Notes under the pieces: model-generated
What the model was told of the DNA's origin: nothing
Database searches by the model: none
What the model saw: the letters and a program-made list of their open reading frames with translations, nothing else
Made by a program: the position numbers and the translations under genes
NCBI GenBank assembly: GCA_958296225.1
Contig: OY282456.1
Span: 2,790,001-2,854,000, forward strand
Origin: an uncultured Dehalococcoidia bacterium
GTDB lineage: Bacteria > Chloroflexota > Dehalococcoidia > Lucifugimonadales > UBA3495
Direction of reading: 5' to 3'
DNA length: 64,000 bases
In this document: positions 44,101-51,403 of the stretch, piece after piece
Layout of the letters: each line of letters opens with the position of its first letter
Position numbering within the stretch: position 1 is the stretch's first letter

Positions 44101-44208
44101 TTCCCGACTGCCGCCGACGGCTTGATGGAACGCAATCAGGGCCGCCCGGTCGGTGGCGGCGCTGCTGGCAGGTGGGGGCGTGGCGGCGGATGTGATTGCT
44201 GGGCGCAT
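41158..44208 (-). CDS. giant leucine-rich-repeat protein, about 37 plant-type LRRs
   Basis: A 1016-residue protein made almost entirely of 24-residue LRRs of the form NQLTGAIPxxLGNLSNLxxLxL. I count 36 regular repeats plus an atypical first one and a C-terminal cap (NRLTGCIPTGWRY). Three repeats carry an extra nine-residue insert, GSNPHSLGF. The N-terminal cap DRAALIAFHQAVGG ... WQGVATDSNGRVTRL matches the paralogue at 36335. Both start MRPAITSA, but here the hydrophobic signal core and Fn3 domain are absent, so export is unexplained. At DNA level it is a run of 72-bp tandem repeats prone to recombination. Confidence 0.85.
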   Translation of the reverse strand: MRPAITSAATPPPASSAATDRAALIAFHQAVGGSRERPVLDKWSSSSPLDEWQGVATDSNGRVTRLYLAGYGLQGKLPAELGSLSNLRSLRLSGNQLTGAIPPALGNLSNLEELDLSGNQLTGAIPPALGNLSNLEMLDLIGNQLTGAIPAALGSLSNLEMLVLRGNQLTGAIPAALGSLSNLQVLWLSDNQLTGAIPATLGSLSNLQALGLDDNQLRGAIPATLGNLSNLRSLGLGSNPHSLGFGRNQLTGAIPAELGNLSNLGALDLSGNQLTGAIPPELGNLSNLQRLWLNDNQLTGAIPPELGNLSNLQRLWLNDNQLTGAIPATLGSLSNLQTLYFDYNQLTGAIPATLGSLSNLQYLDLNYNQLTGAIPAELGNLSNLQYLDLINNQLTGAIPAELGNLSNLEVLHLDDNQLTGAIPATLGNLSNLEGLLLDDNQLTGAIPATLGGLSNLEVLGLSDNQLTGAIPATLGNLSNLQRLRLSDNQLTGAIPPALGNLSNLEVLHLDDNQLTGAIPATLGNLSNLEWLFLSDNQLTGAIPATLGNLSNLQRLGLSDNQLTGAIPPELGNLSNLQRLWLNDNQLTGAIPATLGNLSNLQWLGLGSNPHSLGFGRNQLTGAIPPELGNLSNLGALDLSGNQLTGAIPPELGNLSNLQRLWLNDNQLTGAIPPELGNLSNLQRLWLNDNQLTGAIPATLGNLSNLQWLGLGSNPHSLGFGRNQLTGAIPPELGNLSNLGALDLSGNQLTGAIPPELGNLSNLQELYLYNNQLTGAIPATLGNLSNLEVLHLIGNQLTGAIPATLGSLSNLTGLGLSDNQLTGAIPAELGNLSNLEVLGLSDNQLTGAIPAELGNLSNLEVLGLSDNQLTGAIPAELGNLSNLQRLWLSDNLLMGAIPATLGSLSNLESLHLDYNQLTGAIPATLGNLSNLEWLFLNDNQLTGAIPAALGNLSNLELLFLGGNQLTGAIPAELGNLSNLQSLYLGGSNRLTGCIPTGWRYALDINTDLRFLGLLLCR
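41270..43970 (-). repeat. 72-bp tandem repeat array within LRR gene
   Basis: DNA repeats of 72 bases underlie the LRRs, with two 81-base-longer composite blocks (for example around 42000-42170 and 42300-42470) nearly identical to each other, showing recent duplication of groups of repeats. Confidence 0.8.
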
Positions 44209-44259
44209 CAGGAACAGACCTCCCGTTGTTGCCCGGTCGCGCCGGGGATGTTTGGGGGG

Positions 44260-44265
44260 ATTGTA
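44260..44265 (-). promoter_or_regulatory. TACAAT -10 box upstream of LRR gene 2
   Basis: Minus-strand TACAAT in the same context as 38088-38093, about 50 bases before the ATG at 44208. Confidence 0.4.
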
Positions 44266-44306
44266 GCACGGCCGGGCATCGGGGGGGCGATGGCGGTATG
44301 CTGAAT

Positions 44307-44362
44307 GGCAGCGTTGCAATTCAGGTGGTTGGAGTCGGTTTTTTACAGGGATGGACAGGATT
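44307..44362 (+). repeat. left-end fragment of the TIR element
   Basis: The 23-base left terminal repeat (44307-44329) and the ACAGGGATGGACAGGATTTTTCC segment are present, after which the sequence runs into the ABC permease gene; the right end is missing. Confidence 0.55.
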
Positions 44363-44370
44363 TTTCCGGG

Positions 44371-46053
44371 TTATTCCGGGCGATGTTCTTCGCGCCGGGC
44401 GATTAGGGCCAGGGGGATGGCGGAGACGGCAATCAGCAGCAGGGCCGGGGCGGCGGCGCGGGCAAAGAAGGCTTCTTCGGCGGCGGACCAGATGGCGGAG
44501 GCCAGGGTGGTGAATCCGATGGGGCTGAGGATGAGGGTGGCGGGCAGTTCTTTCATCGTCAGCAGGAATACCAGGGCCGCGCCGGTGAGGATGCCGGGTC
44601 GGGTTAGCGGCAGCGTTACGGTGAGCAGGACGGACCAGGGGCGTTTGCCCAGGCTGCGGGCGGCGTCTTCAAACTCCGGGCGTATTTGAACCAGGGACGC
44701 GCGCAGGGAACCGACCGCCGCCGGCAGGAACAGGGTTACGTAAGCGACGGCCAGCATCGCCAGCGACTGGTAGAGCCAGGGCGCGTAGTTGGCCCCGAAG
44801 TACACCAGCCCCAGAGCGATGACGATGCCGGGCAGGGCGAATCCGACGAAGCCCAAGCGCTCCAGCCAGCGGCTGAACAGTCCCGGATAGCGTACCGCCA
44901 GCAGGGCGATGGGCGCGGCGCAGATTACCGTAAGGACGGCCGCCAGCGCGGAGACGCCGACGGAGTTGGCCGCCGCACGCCAGAGCAGGTCCAGCGGTTC
45001 GCCGGCCGCCACGCCGCGCGCCGTCCAGTAGGTCAGAACGGCCAGGGGGAAACCCAGGGACAGCAGGACGACCAAGCCGCAGCCGGCCAGCGCCGGCCAG
45101 CGCCAGGCGCCCAGGGGGATTGGCGCGGGCAGCCGGGCGGCGCCGCCCCGGCTGCGGTAGTAACGCATTTGCCCGCGGGCGGCGTGCTCGCCCCAGACTA
45201 CCGCCATGGCCAGGACGATGAGGGCCAGCGACCAGGCGGCGGCCAGGGTGCGGTTGAGAGCGGCGCCGTACTGGATAAAGATGCTCCAGGTAAAGGTTTC
45301 GTAGCGCATCATAGCGACGGCGCCGAAGTCGCTGAGGGTGTAGAGGGCGGTGAGCAGGCCGCCGGCCAGAATCGCCGGCCGCAGCAGGGGAGCGGTCACG
45401 CTCGCGAAGGTCTGCCAACGATTGCGTCCCAGGACGCGGGCCGACTCTTCCAGCGAAACGTCGAGGTTCCACAGGGCGGCGCGGATGGGCAGCAGCGCGT
45501 AGGGAAAGCTGATGATGATGAGCGTGAGAGCGGCGCCGGGGAAGCCGTAGATGCCGGGGATGCGCTCGACACCGAAGGCGGTTTCCAGCCAGCCTTGCAG
45601 GATTCCGCGCGGCCCCAATGCGACGGCGACGGCGAATCCGACGATGTAGGAAGGGAGGGCGAGGGGGAGCATAGTGGCGATGCGCCAAAAGCCGCGCCCC
45701 GGCAGGTCGGTGCGGACGGTGAGCCAGGCCAGGGGCACGGCGATGGCCAGGCATCCGCCCATGACGACGGCCATCAATGACACGGTGCGGAGCACAACCC
45801 AAAGCGTGCGGGTGCGGAATATCAACCCGGCGGCGTCGGGGCCGGCGCCCAGGGTGCGGAAGGCGAGATAGACCGGCGCGATGAGCAGCAGCGCGGCAAC
45901 GACCAGGGCCGGAATCCAGATGATTGCCGGCGGGCGGGCCGCGCCTGCAAACAGCCGGCCCGACAGCGAGCGCCGGGTAGATGCGGCCAGTTTGGCGACT
46001 GCTGACATTGGGCGACGGGTGCGAGGAACGGGGAACTTAGGCGGGCGATGCAA
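44371..46053 (-). CDS. iron(III)-type ABC transporter permease (FbpB/AfuB-like)
   Basis: A 560-residue fused permease with about 12 membrane segments in two halves, each with the inner-membrane-component EAA-type loop: RVLGRNRWQTFASVTAPLLRPAI in the first and RSLGKRPWSVLLTVTLPLTRPGI in the second. This layout is typical of Fbp/Sfu/thiamine importers. The start at 46053 has a weak ribosome site; an ATG at 46008 is possible. It diverges from the ATPase gene; no periplasmic binding protein gene is in the window. Confidence 0.88.
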   Translation of the reverse strand: MHRPPKFPVPRTRRPMSAVAKLAASTRRSLSGRLFAGAARPPAIIWIPALVVAALLLIAPVYLAFRTLGAGPDAAGLIFRTRTLWVVLRTVSLMAVVMGGCLAIAVPLAWLTVRTDLPGRGFWRIATMLPLALPSYIVGFAVAVALGPRGILQGWLETAFGVERIPGIYGFPGAALTLIIISFPYALLPIRAALWNLDVSLEESARVLGRNRWQTFASVTAPLLRPAILAGGLLTALYTLSDFGAVAMMRYETFTWSIFIQYGAALNRTLAAAWSLALIVLAMAVVWGEHAARGQMRYYRSRGGAARLPAPIPLGAWRWPALAGCGLVVLLSLGFPLAVLTYWTARGVAAGEPLDLLWRAAANSVGVSALAAVLTVICAAPIALLAVRYPGLFSRWLERLGFVGFALPGIVIALGLVYFGANYAPWLYQSLAMLAVAYVTLFLPAAVGSLRASLVQIRPEFEDAARSLGKRPWSVLLTVTLPLTRPGILTGAALVFLLTMKELPATLILSPIGFTTLASAIWSAAEEAFFARAAAPALLLIAVSAIPLALIARREEHRPE

Positions 46054-46100
46054 AGACCTGAGGCGGTTGACGGCCCGGTTTTCGCTGCTATTGGCTTAAT

Positions 46101-46129
46101 CTATTAGTGTATGCTGAATCAATTGTCAA
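46101..46129 (-). promoter_or_regulatory. ABC permease promoter
   Basis: On the minus strand TTGACA (46129-46124) and TAATAG (46106-46101) are 17 bases apart. The surrounding region is AT-rich for this genome. No clear Fur or DtxR box was identified. Confidence 0.5.
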
Positions 46130-46231
46130 TGGTGGAATCATCAAATATTTTACGCGAAATGATTGGCGGATTTACCTGATGCGGGTGGTGTCAAGGCGCG
46201 CCGGGGGACAGGAACGCTACCCCGCCCCCAA

Positions 46232-46254
46232 CCCCCTCCCACCAGGGGAGAGGG
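46232..46254 (+). repeat. GC hairpin repeat (CCCTCTCCC family), copy 2
   Basis: CCCTCCC...GGGGAGAGGG hairpin within an 80-base segment that resembles the sequence around the copy at 53042, including AGAGGGCTTT and a downstream AAGGCCCGG. Confidence 0.6.
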
Positions 46255-46297
46255 CTTTGTTGACTTTGACAAGGCCCGGCGCCGGCCGGCGGAAATA

Positions 46298-46326
46298 TTG
46301 ACAGGCTTGCCGGCGGTTGGTAGATT
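46298..46326 (+). promoter_or_regulatory. ABC ATPase promoter
   Basis: TTGACA (46298-46303) and TAGATT (46321-46326) are 17 bases apart, about 50 bases before the ATG at 46377. Confidence 0.5.
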
Positions 46327-46376
46327 GACGGCTGTATTCAGGGTATGTTCACTTTTACCTCTAATGGGCATTGAAA

Positions 46377-47522
46377 ATGCTGTTCGTTCAATCTAAACGC
46401 CCGGCACAGGCTGAGGGCAACGGTTTGGTACCGGGGCGCTATGCGTTGCAGTTGTCGGGGCTGTCCAAGTCTTTTCACGATACGCAAGCGGTCGCTGACG
46501 TTAGCCTCAACCTGGGGCGTGGCGAGATTCTATGCCTGCTAGGCCCCAGCGGCTGCGGAAAGACAACCACCCTCCGGCTGATTGCCGGGTTTGATACGCC
46601 GGATGCCGGGACTATCCAGATTGGCGGGCGGCTGGTGTACGGGGCGGGGGTGAATGAGAGCCCGGAACGGCGCCGGGCGGGTATGGTATTTCAGGAAGGG
46701 GCGCTGTTTCCGCATTTGACGGTGGGGCAGAACATCGCCTTTGGGCTGCCCAGGGGACGCCAGCGCAAGGAGCAGGTGGCACAAGCGTTGCAGATGGTCA
46801 AACTGGAAGGGTACGGCGGCCGGTATCCGCACCAGTTGTCGGGGGGGCAGCAGCAGCGGGTGGCGCTGGCGCGGGCATTGGCCCCGGAGCCGGAGCTGAT
46901 TTTGATGGACGAACCGTTTTCCAGCCTGGACGCCGGACTCAGAACCCAGCTGCGGGCGGATATGCGGGCGATTCTCAAGGCGCGCCAGGCCACCGTGGTA
47001 TGCGTGACCCACGACCAGGAAGAGGCGATGCAGCTGGGGGACGTAGTGGCGGTGATGCAGGAGGGGCGAATCGCGCAGGTGGGGCCGCCGGAAGAGGCGT
47101 TCCACCAGCCGGATAACCGATTTGCGGCGGAGTTTTTCGGGGCGGCCGAGTTCCTGCCGGCGTGGCAGGACGGCGACTGCCTGACCAGTGAAGTGGGGCA
47201 GATGCCCTGGCCGGAGTTCTGGCCGTCGCCCTGGCCGGCGAGCCGGGAGTTGCAGGTTATGGTACGTCCCGACTGCCTGGACATCATCCCGGACGAAGCC
47301 GGGAGCGGGGTCATAGCGCAACGGGAGTTTCTGGGGGCATTCTACCTGTATGTGGTGGATTTGCCTTCGGGCCGCCGGGTGCGGTCGCTGAAGTCGCACG
47401 TGACGCCTTTGGAGACGGGGGCGCGGGTGCGGATTTTCGTGCGCGAGGGGCATACTCTGCTGCCTTTTATTGACGGGGAGGCTTTTGTGGACGGGTCGGC
47501 CTTTTTTGCCGGGGGCGACTGA
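46377..47522 (+). CDS. iron(III)-type ABC transporter ATP-binding protein (FbpC-like)
   Basis: A 381-residue ABC ATPase energising the divergently encoded permease. Walker A is LLGPSGCGKTTTLR, the Q-loop is VFQEGALFPH, the signature is LSGGQQQRVALARAL, Walker B is LILMDEPFSSLD and the switch histidine is in VTHDQEEAM. The C-terminal 130 residues form a TOBE-like regulatory domain found in Fe(III) and sugar importers. A TTG two codons upstream is an alternative start. Confidence 0.88.
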   Translation: MLFVQSKRPAQAEGNGLVPGRYALQLSGLSKSFHDTQAVADVSLNLGRGEILCLLGPSGCGKTTTLRLIAGFDTPDAGTIQIGGRLVYGAGVNESPERRRAGMVFQEGALFPHLTVGQNIAFGLPRGRQRKEQVAQALQMVKLEGYGGRYPHQLSGGQQQRVALARALAPEPELILMDEPFSSLDAGLRTQLRADMRAILKARQATVVCVTHDQEEAMQLGDVVAVMQEGRIAQVGPPEEAFHQPDNRFAAEFFGAAEFLPAWQDGDCLTSEVGQMPWPEFWPSPWPASRELQVMVRPDCLDIIPDEAGSGVIAQREFLGAFYLYVVDLPSGRRVRSLKSHVTPLETGARVRIFVREGHTLLPFIDGEAFVDGSAFFAGGD

Positions 47523-47620
47523 CTGAATCCGCTGGCTACGGCTGGGATATTCCATAGCGCCGCGCGTTAGCGATGCTCAAAACGGCGGCGGCGGTTGGGG
47601 CAATCCGGCGGCGATTGGGG

Positions 47621-47626
47621 TATAAT
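47621..47626 (+). promoter_or_regulatory. TATAAT -10 box of the DtxR-like gene
   Basis: Perfect -10 hexamer in GGGGTATAATCCCC, itself a short palindrome, 39 bases before the GTG start. Confidence 0.45.
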
Positions 47627-47665
47627 CCCCGGTATCATTCATTCGTTTTGCCGCCAGGGGATGCC

Positions 47666-48421
47666 GTGCCACGCCCGCGAAAATCTGCCGCCGCCGCTCC
47701 GGCCACTGACGCCGGGGAGCGGCTGTCGCCCGTTACCGAGAACTACCTGCTGTCGCTGTACAAGATGTGGGAGGATGCCGAGATTCCGACGCTGACGCAG
47801 CTGACCGAGACTTTGCGCCAGCTGCCGCCGACGGAAGGGTTGGGCACTTCGGTGCCGTCGGTGGCCGGGATGCTGCGGCGGATGCAAAAGCTGGGTCTGG
47901 TTGACATTGGGAGCGACAAACGGATACGCCTCACCGGGCGCGGCAAGCAAGAGGGGGAGAACATCGCGCGGCGGCACCGGCTGGCGGAGTGGCTGGTAGT
48001 GCGGCTGCTGGGAATGGAGCTGCACGAGGCGCACATTGAGGCGCACCAGCTGGAGCATGGAATGTCGGATGCGCTGGAGACCAAGCTGATGGAGCGATTG
48101 GGCAACCCGACGCGCTCTCCCTTCGGTTGGCCCATTCCCGGCACGGGCGCGGCCGCTCCAAGTCAGGGCGTGGTTACTCTGGATAACGCCAGCAGCGGCG
48201 TTCCCTACGTGGTGGACCGGGTGCCGGAGGAGGACGCCGAACTGCTGCGGTTTCTGGGGGGGGCGCAACTGGTGCCGGAGCGCAGGATAACGCTGCTGGA
48301 GGCAATGCCCTACCTGGGCGTGATGCAGGTGGAGACCGAGGTTGAGCGCATCTCCATCGGCTACAACGTGGCCCGGCAGATTGTGGTGCGGCCGGCCGAG
48401 ACGGACGGGGCCGACGATTAG
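47666..48421 (+). CDS. DtxR/MntR-family metal-dependent transcriptional regulator
   Basis: A 251-residue regulator. The N-terminal winged helix (SPVTENYLLSLYKMWED ... VPSVAGMLRRMQKLGLVDI) binds DNA, and the RHRLAEWLVVRLLGMELHEAHIEAHQLEHGMSDALETKL stretch is the dimerisation and metal-binding domain with its Glu/His ligands. A C-terminal FeoA/SH3-like domain follows. The GTG at 47666 was chosen because the sequence before it is not conserved and a promoter -10 lies just upstream. It is well placed to control the adjacent iron-type transporter. Confidence 0.85.
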   Translation: MPRPRKSAAAAPATDAGERLSPVTENYLLSLYKMWEDAEIPTLTQLTETLRQLPPTEGLGTSVPSVAGMLRRMQKLGLVDIGSDKRIRLTGRGKQEGENIARRHRLAEWLVVRLLGMELHEAHIEAHQLEHGMSDALETKLMERLGNPTRSPFGWPIPGTGAAAPSQGVVTLDNASSGVPYVVDRVPEEDAELLRFLGGAQLVPERRITLLEAMPYLGVMQVETEVERISIGYNVARQIVVRPAETDGADD

Positions 48422-48987
48422 GCATCAGGGCTGAGGGCGCGGCGGACTTCGGCCCAACCCTCGGCCATCCGTCGGTCGGGGAAAGGCAACGGTTCCGGGT
48501 CGGGCAGGACTTTGACGGCGACCAGGACCGGGCCGGGCCGGCGCATGATGTCCTCCAGGCCGATGAGGAACTCTTCCAGGTTATCAAACCGGCAGGTGTG
48601 GGAGTAGCCGGCGCTGCGGGCCATGCCCTCGAAATCGACCTGCGCAAGGCCACGGATGGGCACGCCGTCGGTGGAGGTGTGGCCGGCGTCTTCCAGCACG
48701 AAATGAACCAGGTTGCCGGGGGACGCCTCGCCGATGGTGGCCAGGCTGGCCAGGTCGGTGCGGAGGGTGGCGTCGCAGTCCAGGACCAGGATGCGGCGGT
48801 TGGGTTGGGCTAACGACAGGCCCAATCCGACAGCGGGGGCGCGGTCCATGCAGTCGGTGAGGTCGATGTCAAGGTCGCGGCGTTGCGAGACCTGATGCCA
48901 GTCGCGCAGGGCGGCGGAGGTAGATACCACCAGCGCGTCACTGCGGTGGTAGTTGATGGCGCGGGCGACTTCGCGGGCGGGAATCAT
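48418..48987 (-). CDS. ThDP-binding-domain protein (sulfopyruvate decarboxylase beta-like), degenerate
   Basis: A 189-residue protein of the C-terminal ThDP-enzyme domain, similar in layout to the beta-like subunit at 50688 (ARAINYHRSDALVVSTSAA, then APAVGLGLSLAQPNRRILVLDCDA). The cofactor motif normally reads GDGxxL; here it is CDATL, so metal-ThDP binding may be lost. No alpha subunit is adjacent. Its stop overlaps the DtxR-like stop by four bases (convergent). ATG 48987 was chosen by alignment with the paralogue. Confidence 0.7.
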   Translation of the reverse strand: MIPAREVARAINYHRSDALVVSTSAALRDWHQVSQRRDLDIDLTDCMDRAPAVGLGLSLAQPNRRILVLDCDATLRTDLASLATIGEASPGNLVHFVLEDAGHTSTDGVPIRGLAQVDFEGMARSAGYSHTCRFDNLEEFLIGLEDIMRRPGPVLVAVKVLPDPEPLPFPDRRMAEGWAEVRRALSPDA

Positions 48988-49049
48988 TGGCGTTTTTACA
49001 GCTATGGAACAGGATGGACAAGATTGGGTTGGACAAGGGACGGTGGCGG

Positions 49050-49286
49050 TCATTCGCCAGCGCTGGCTCCGGGGTCGAGATTGGAAGGGCGGTTGGATTC
49101 CTGGCGGATTTGGGAGCGGCGGGCGGAGACCATCAGGTAGAGGCCGGCGGGGATGAGGAGCGCGCCGGGCACCGCTTTGAGAGCGTTGCTCTCGACAAAG
49201 CCCAGCCAGAGCAGGTAGAAGCCGGCTACCACGATGGCCGATGCCAGCAGGCGGCCGATGATGCCGCGGATGGAGAGTTTGGGCAT
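49050..49286 (-). CDS. small membrane protein, 78 aa
   Basis: Two hydrophobic segments (LASAIVVAGFYLLWLGFV and AVPGALLIPAGLYLMV) separated by a short polar loop, with a charged C-terminal tail. The ATG at 49286 (MPKLSIRGIIG) is preferred to an upstream codon. Located upstream of the ThDP gene in the same direction. Function unknown. Confidence 0.55.
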   Translation of the reverse strand: MPKLSIRGIIGRLLASAIVVAGFYLLWLGFVESNALKAVPGALLIPAGLYLMVSARRSQIRQESNRPSNLDPGASAGE

Positions 49287-49356
49287 GGGGTCGAGCCAGT
49301 AAAGGAAACACACGTAGCAACTAGCAACGTTGGATAGGTGTGTCCCTGTCGGCTTC

Positions 49357-49545
49357 CTACTTGCTAGCTCCTAGCGGCACTGGCGAATTGATTACCTTGA
49401 AAGAGGGTTCGAAGAAAACTACGGAATTTTTCATAATGGCGGCAAGATTGTTGGTCGCTGCCGTGCCTGGCGTGGTCATCGGCGTCGTTCCAGACGCGGT
49501 GGCGCGCTGGTAATTTACTGGTCGAATGTCGCGGATTTCATGCAT
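49357..49545 (-). CDS. hypothetical protein, 62 aa, overlapping the protease gene
   Basis: A small protein beginning MHEIRDIRPVNYQRA. Its ATG lies within the last codons of the protease gene (overlap ATGCATGA, eight bases) and has GGAGG seven bases upstream, so it appears translationally coupled. No homology recognised; possibly a small partner of the protease. Confidence 0.5.
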   Translation of the reverse strand: MHEIRDIRPVNYQRATASGTTPMTTPGTAATNNLAAIMKNSVVFFEPSFKVINSPVPLGASK

Positions 49546-50533
49546 TGTAGTACCTCCATCCTTCGAATTCACGCTGGTCAGCGATAGCGTCACTCCATAC
49601 TCCCGGCTGGATTTCCACCTGCTGCATGAGTATTGTACCTTCGCTAACGAAAACGTGAGAGCCGCCGTCGAGACTTTCGATGATGGCGCGGTGCAACGTG
49701 TAGTCTCCTCTATTCTGGCCCTGTAGAATCAAGCGGGGTTCGTAAGGTGTTGTGAGTTCGAGTTCCGCCGAAATGTCGTCATACAAACGTTTGATGAGCC
49801 AGTAAAGTTCCCAACTTGGAGTTTCGACGGGCAAACCAAGTTCTGTGCGCGCTTCCCGTCGGTTAATCGTGTAGTCGTGGCTACCAGATTCAGTACAGAG
49901 GAAATCAAGAATCTTGTTAATCGTTTCCTCGTCCTGCATATGCTTGGACAGCAACCTTCGGCCAAGCATACGCGTCTGTGGGCGCGCACGGAACGCTTCT
50001 CCTAATACTAAGGGGTGAACGTTCTGGGCAAGCCTGTCAAACATCTGAGCTACAGCGTCTTTGCCTAACAATTCTCTGGCCTGGTTCAGGAACGCGTTCA
50101 CGTCCTCTACGCTTACGGGTACCCTTGCCATCGGTTGACCGCCGGCGTATTGAGGATTGAGAGGGGTGTTCACGCTCGGGTCAATCGGGCCTAACGTTGC
50201 CTGCTTGGTCATAAGCAGTTTGTCGGCTCCCAAGCAAAACAGCGTGCCGGCACTACGGCATTTTGAAGGGATAATAACCTCTAGCTCATCGCAGAACATC
50301 TGCAACAAATTGACGAGGCTCCAAGCAGACAGTGTCTCGCCGCCACTCGTGTAAAGGATAATTGATATTTTGTTGACTACTCCAATGTGGTCAAGGTGGT
50401 GAACGAAAAAATCTACCACCTCAGAAGCCATCATGGTCTCCATACCACGCCGGTCGCCCGTGATGTAAGCTAGGACCTTTGATCCCCTGGACTGTTCTAT
50501 TTCTTCATAAAGTGCGACTCGATCCCTGTACAT
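49538..50533 (-). CDS. SDH_sah-family ClpP-like serine protease
   Basis: A 331-residue protein of the serine dehydrogenase proteinase family, with a ClpP/crotonase fold. KISIILYTSGGETLSAW forms the oxyanion side and CRSAGTLFCLGADKLLM carries the presumed nucleophilic Ser in the SAG turn; TLGPIDPSVNTP follows as in the family. No signal peptide or membrane segment. The ATG at 50533 has GGAG four bases upstream; a GTG at 50596 would extend it. GC content is clearly lower than in neighbouring genes, suggesting recent acquisition. Confidence 0.75.
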   Translation of the reverse strand: MYRDRVALYEEIEQSRGSKVLAYITGDRRGMETMMASEVVDFFVHHLDHIGVVNKISIILYTSGGETLSAWSLVNLLQMFCDELEVIIPSKCRSAGTLFCLGADKLLMTKQATLGPIDPSVNTPLNPQYAGGQPMARVPVSVEDVNAFLNQARELLGKDAVAQMFDRLAQNVHPLVLGEAFRARPQTRMLGRRLLSKHMQDEETINKILDFLCTESGSHDYTINRREARTELGLPVETPSWELYWLIKRLYDDISAELELTTPYEPRLILQGQNRGDYTLHRAIIESLDGGSHVFVSEGTILMQQVEIQPGVWSDAIADQREFEGWRYYNA

Positions 50534-50687
50534 AGGTCTCCTCAGAAGAAGCGCAATCTGCGTTCCGCCATCGTCTCTGTTCGCTAATTGTACCACGTCC
50601 GGGGTTTCAAAAGGGCGAGCGTACAGGGGTGGGTTTCGAGCCCACCCCTATATTTAGGCGGTAGTGGCCACCCTTTGCGTTTGGGGC

Positions 50688-51284
50688 TTAGCTCGCGGAC
50701 GCGAGGGCTGCGGTGACTTCCTGGTATGCCTGTAGTGCGGTGCGGGAGGCGCGGACGCGGAATTGGACGGGGGTGTTCTCAATCTCCGGCTCCACGGACA
50801 AGTGGACGAAGACGGGGCCTTCGGCGGCGAGCACTTCGTCGATGCCGTTGGTGAAGTCCTCCAGGTTGTCGTAGGAGAAGACGGCGGCGTAGCCGGCGCC
50901 TTTGGCGACTTCGATCCAGTCGGTGACGCCGTCGGAGCCGGGGATGGGCTGGCCGCCGGTTACGGCATAGACGCCGTTGTTGAAGAGGAAGTGGTAGAAG
51001 TTTTTGGGCTGCTTGGTGGCGGTGGTGACCAGCGCGCCCAGGTTCATCAGCAGGCTGCCGTCGCCGTCGAGGACGAAGACCTTGCGGTCGGGGCGGGCCA
51101 GGGCGACGCCGAGGCCGACGTTGCTGGCTTTGCCCATAGCCCCGGAGATGGGCAGGTCAAGCTCCTGGTTGGTGGTTACGGAGGGGAGGCCGAAACGGAC
51201 GTTGCCGGCGTTCATAGTGGGGATGATGACGGCGTCCTCGCGGTTGTCGTCGATGATGCGAACGGCATCGGTGTTGGTAATCAT
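50688..51284 (-). CDS. sulfopyruvate/phosphonopyruvate decarboxylase-like beta subunit
   Basis: A 198-residue C-terminal ThDP-enzyme domain. The cofactor motif is intact (LDGDGSLLMNLGALVT, ending with NNGVY), and VTTNQELDLPISGAMGKASNVGLGVALARPDRKVFV precedes it. It pairs with the N-terminal-domain subunit encoded upstream at 51404. Such two-subunit enzymes (ComDE type) decarboxylate 3-sulfopyruvate or related acids. AGGAG lies eight bases before the ATG. Confidence 0.82.
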   Translation of the reverse strand: MITNTDAVRIIDDNREDAVIIPTMNAGNVRFGLPSVTTNQELDLPISGAMGKASNVGLGVALARPDRKVFVLDGDGSLLMNLGALVTTATKQPKNFYHFLFNNGVYAVTGGQPIPGSDGVTDWIEVAKGAGYAAVFSYDNLEDFTNGIDEVLAAEGPVFVHLSVEPEIENTPVQFRVRASRTALQAYQEVTAALASAS

Positions 51285-51368
51285 TGGGGGTACTCCTGGC
51301 GATTGTGGTAGCGCCTTCCGGTTTTCAGGGATTCATCCTGTGGTGCTGCGGCTGCCGCCTCACCCCAA

Positions 51369-51391
51369 CCCTCTCCCACCAGGGGAGAGGG
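51369..51391 (-). repeat. GC hairpin repeat (CCCTCTCCC family), copy 3
   Basis: CCCTCTCCC/GGGAGAGGG-type hairpin located between the alpha and beta decarboxylase genes, where it could influence relative expression. Confidence 0.6.
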
Positions 51392-51403
51392 GGATGAGGA
51401 TGA

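Noticed and set aside
41158..44208. CRISPR-like array
   Set aside because: The 72-bp repeats are a continuous coding LRR array without unique spacers and with protein-level conservation.
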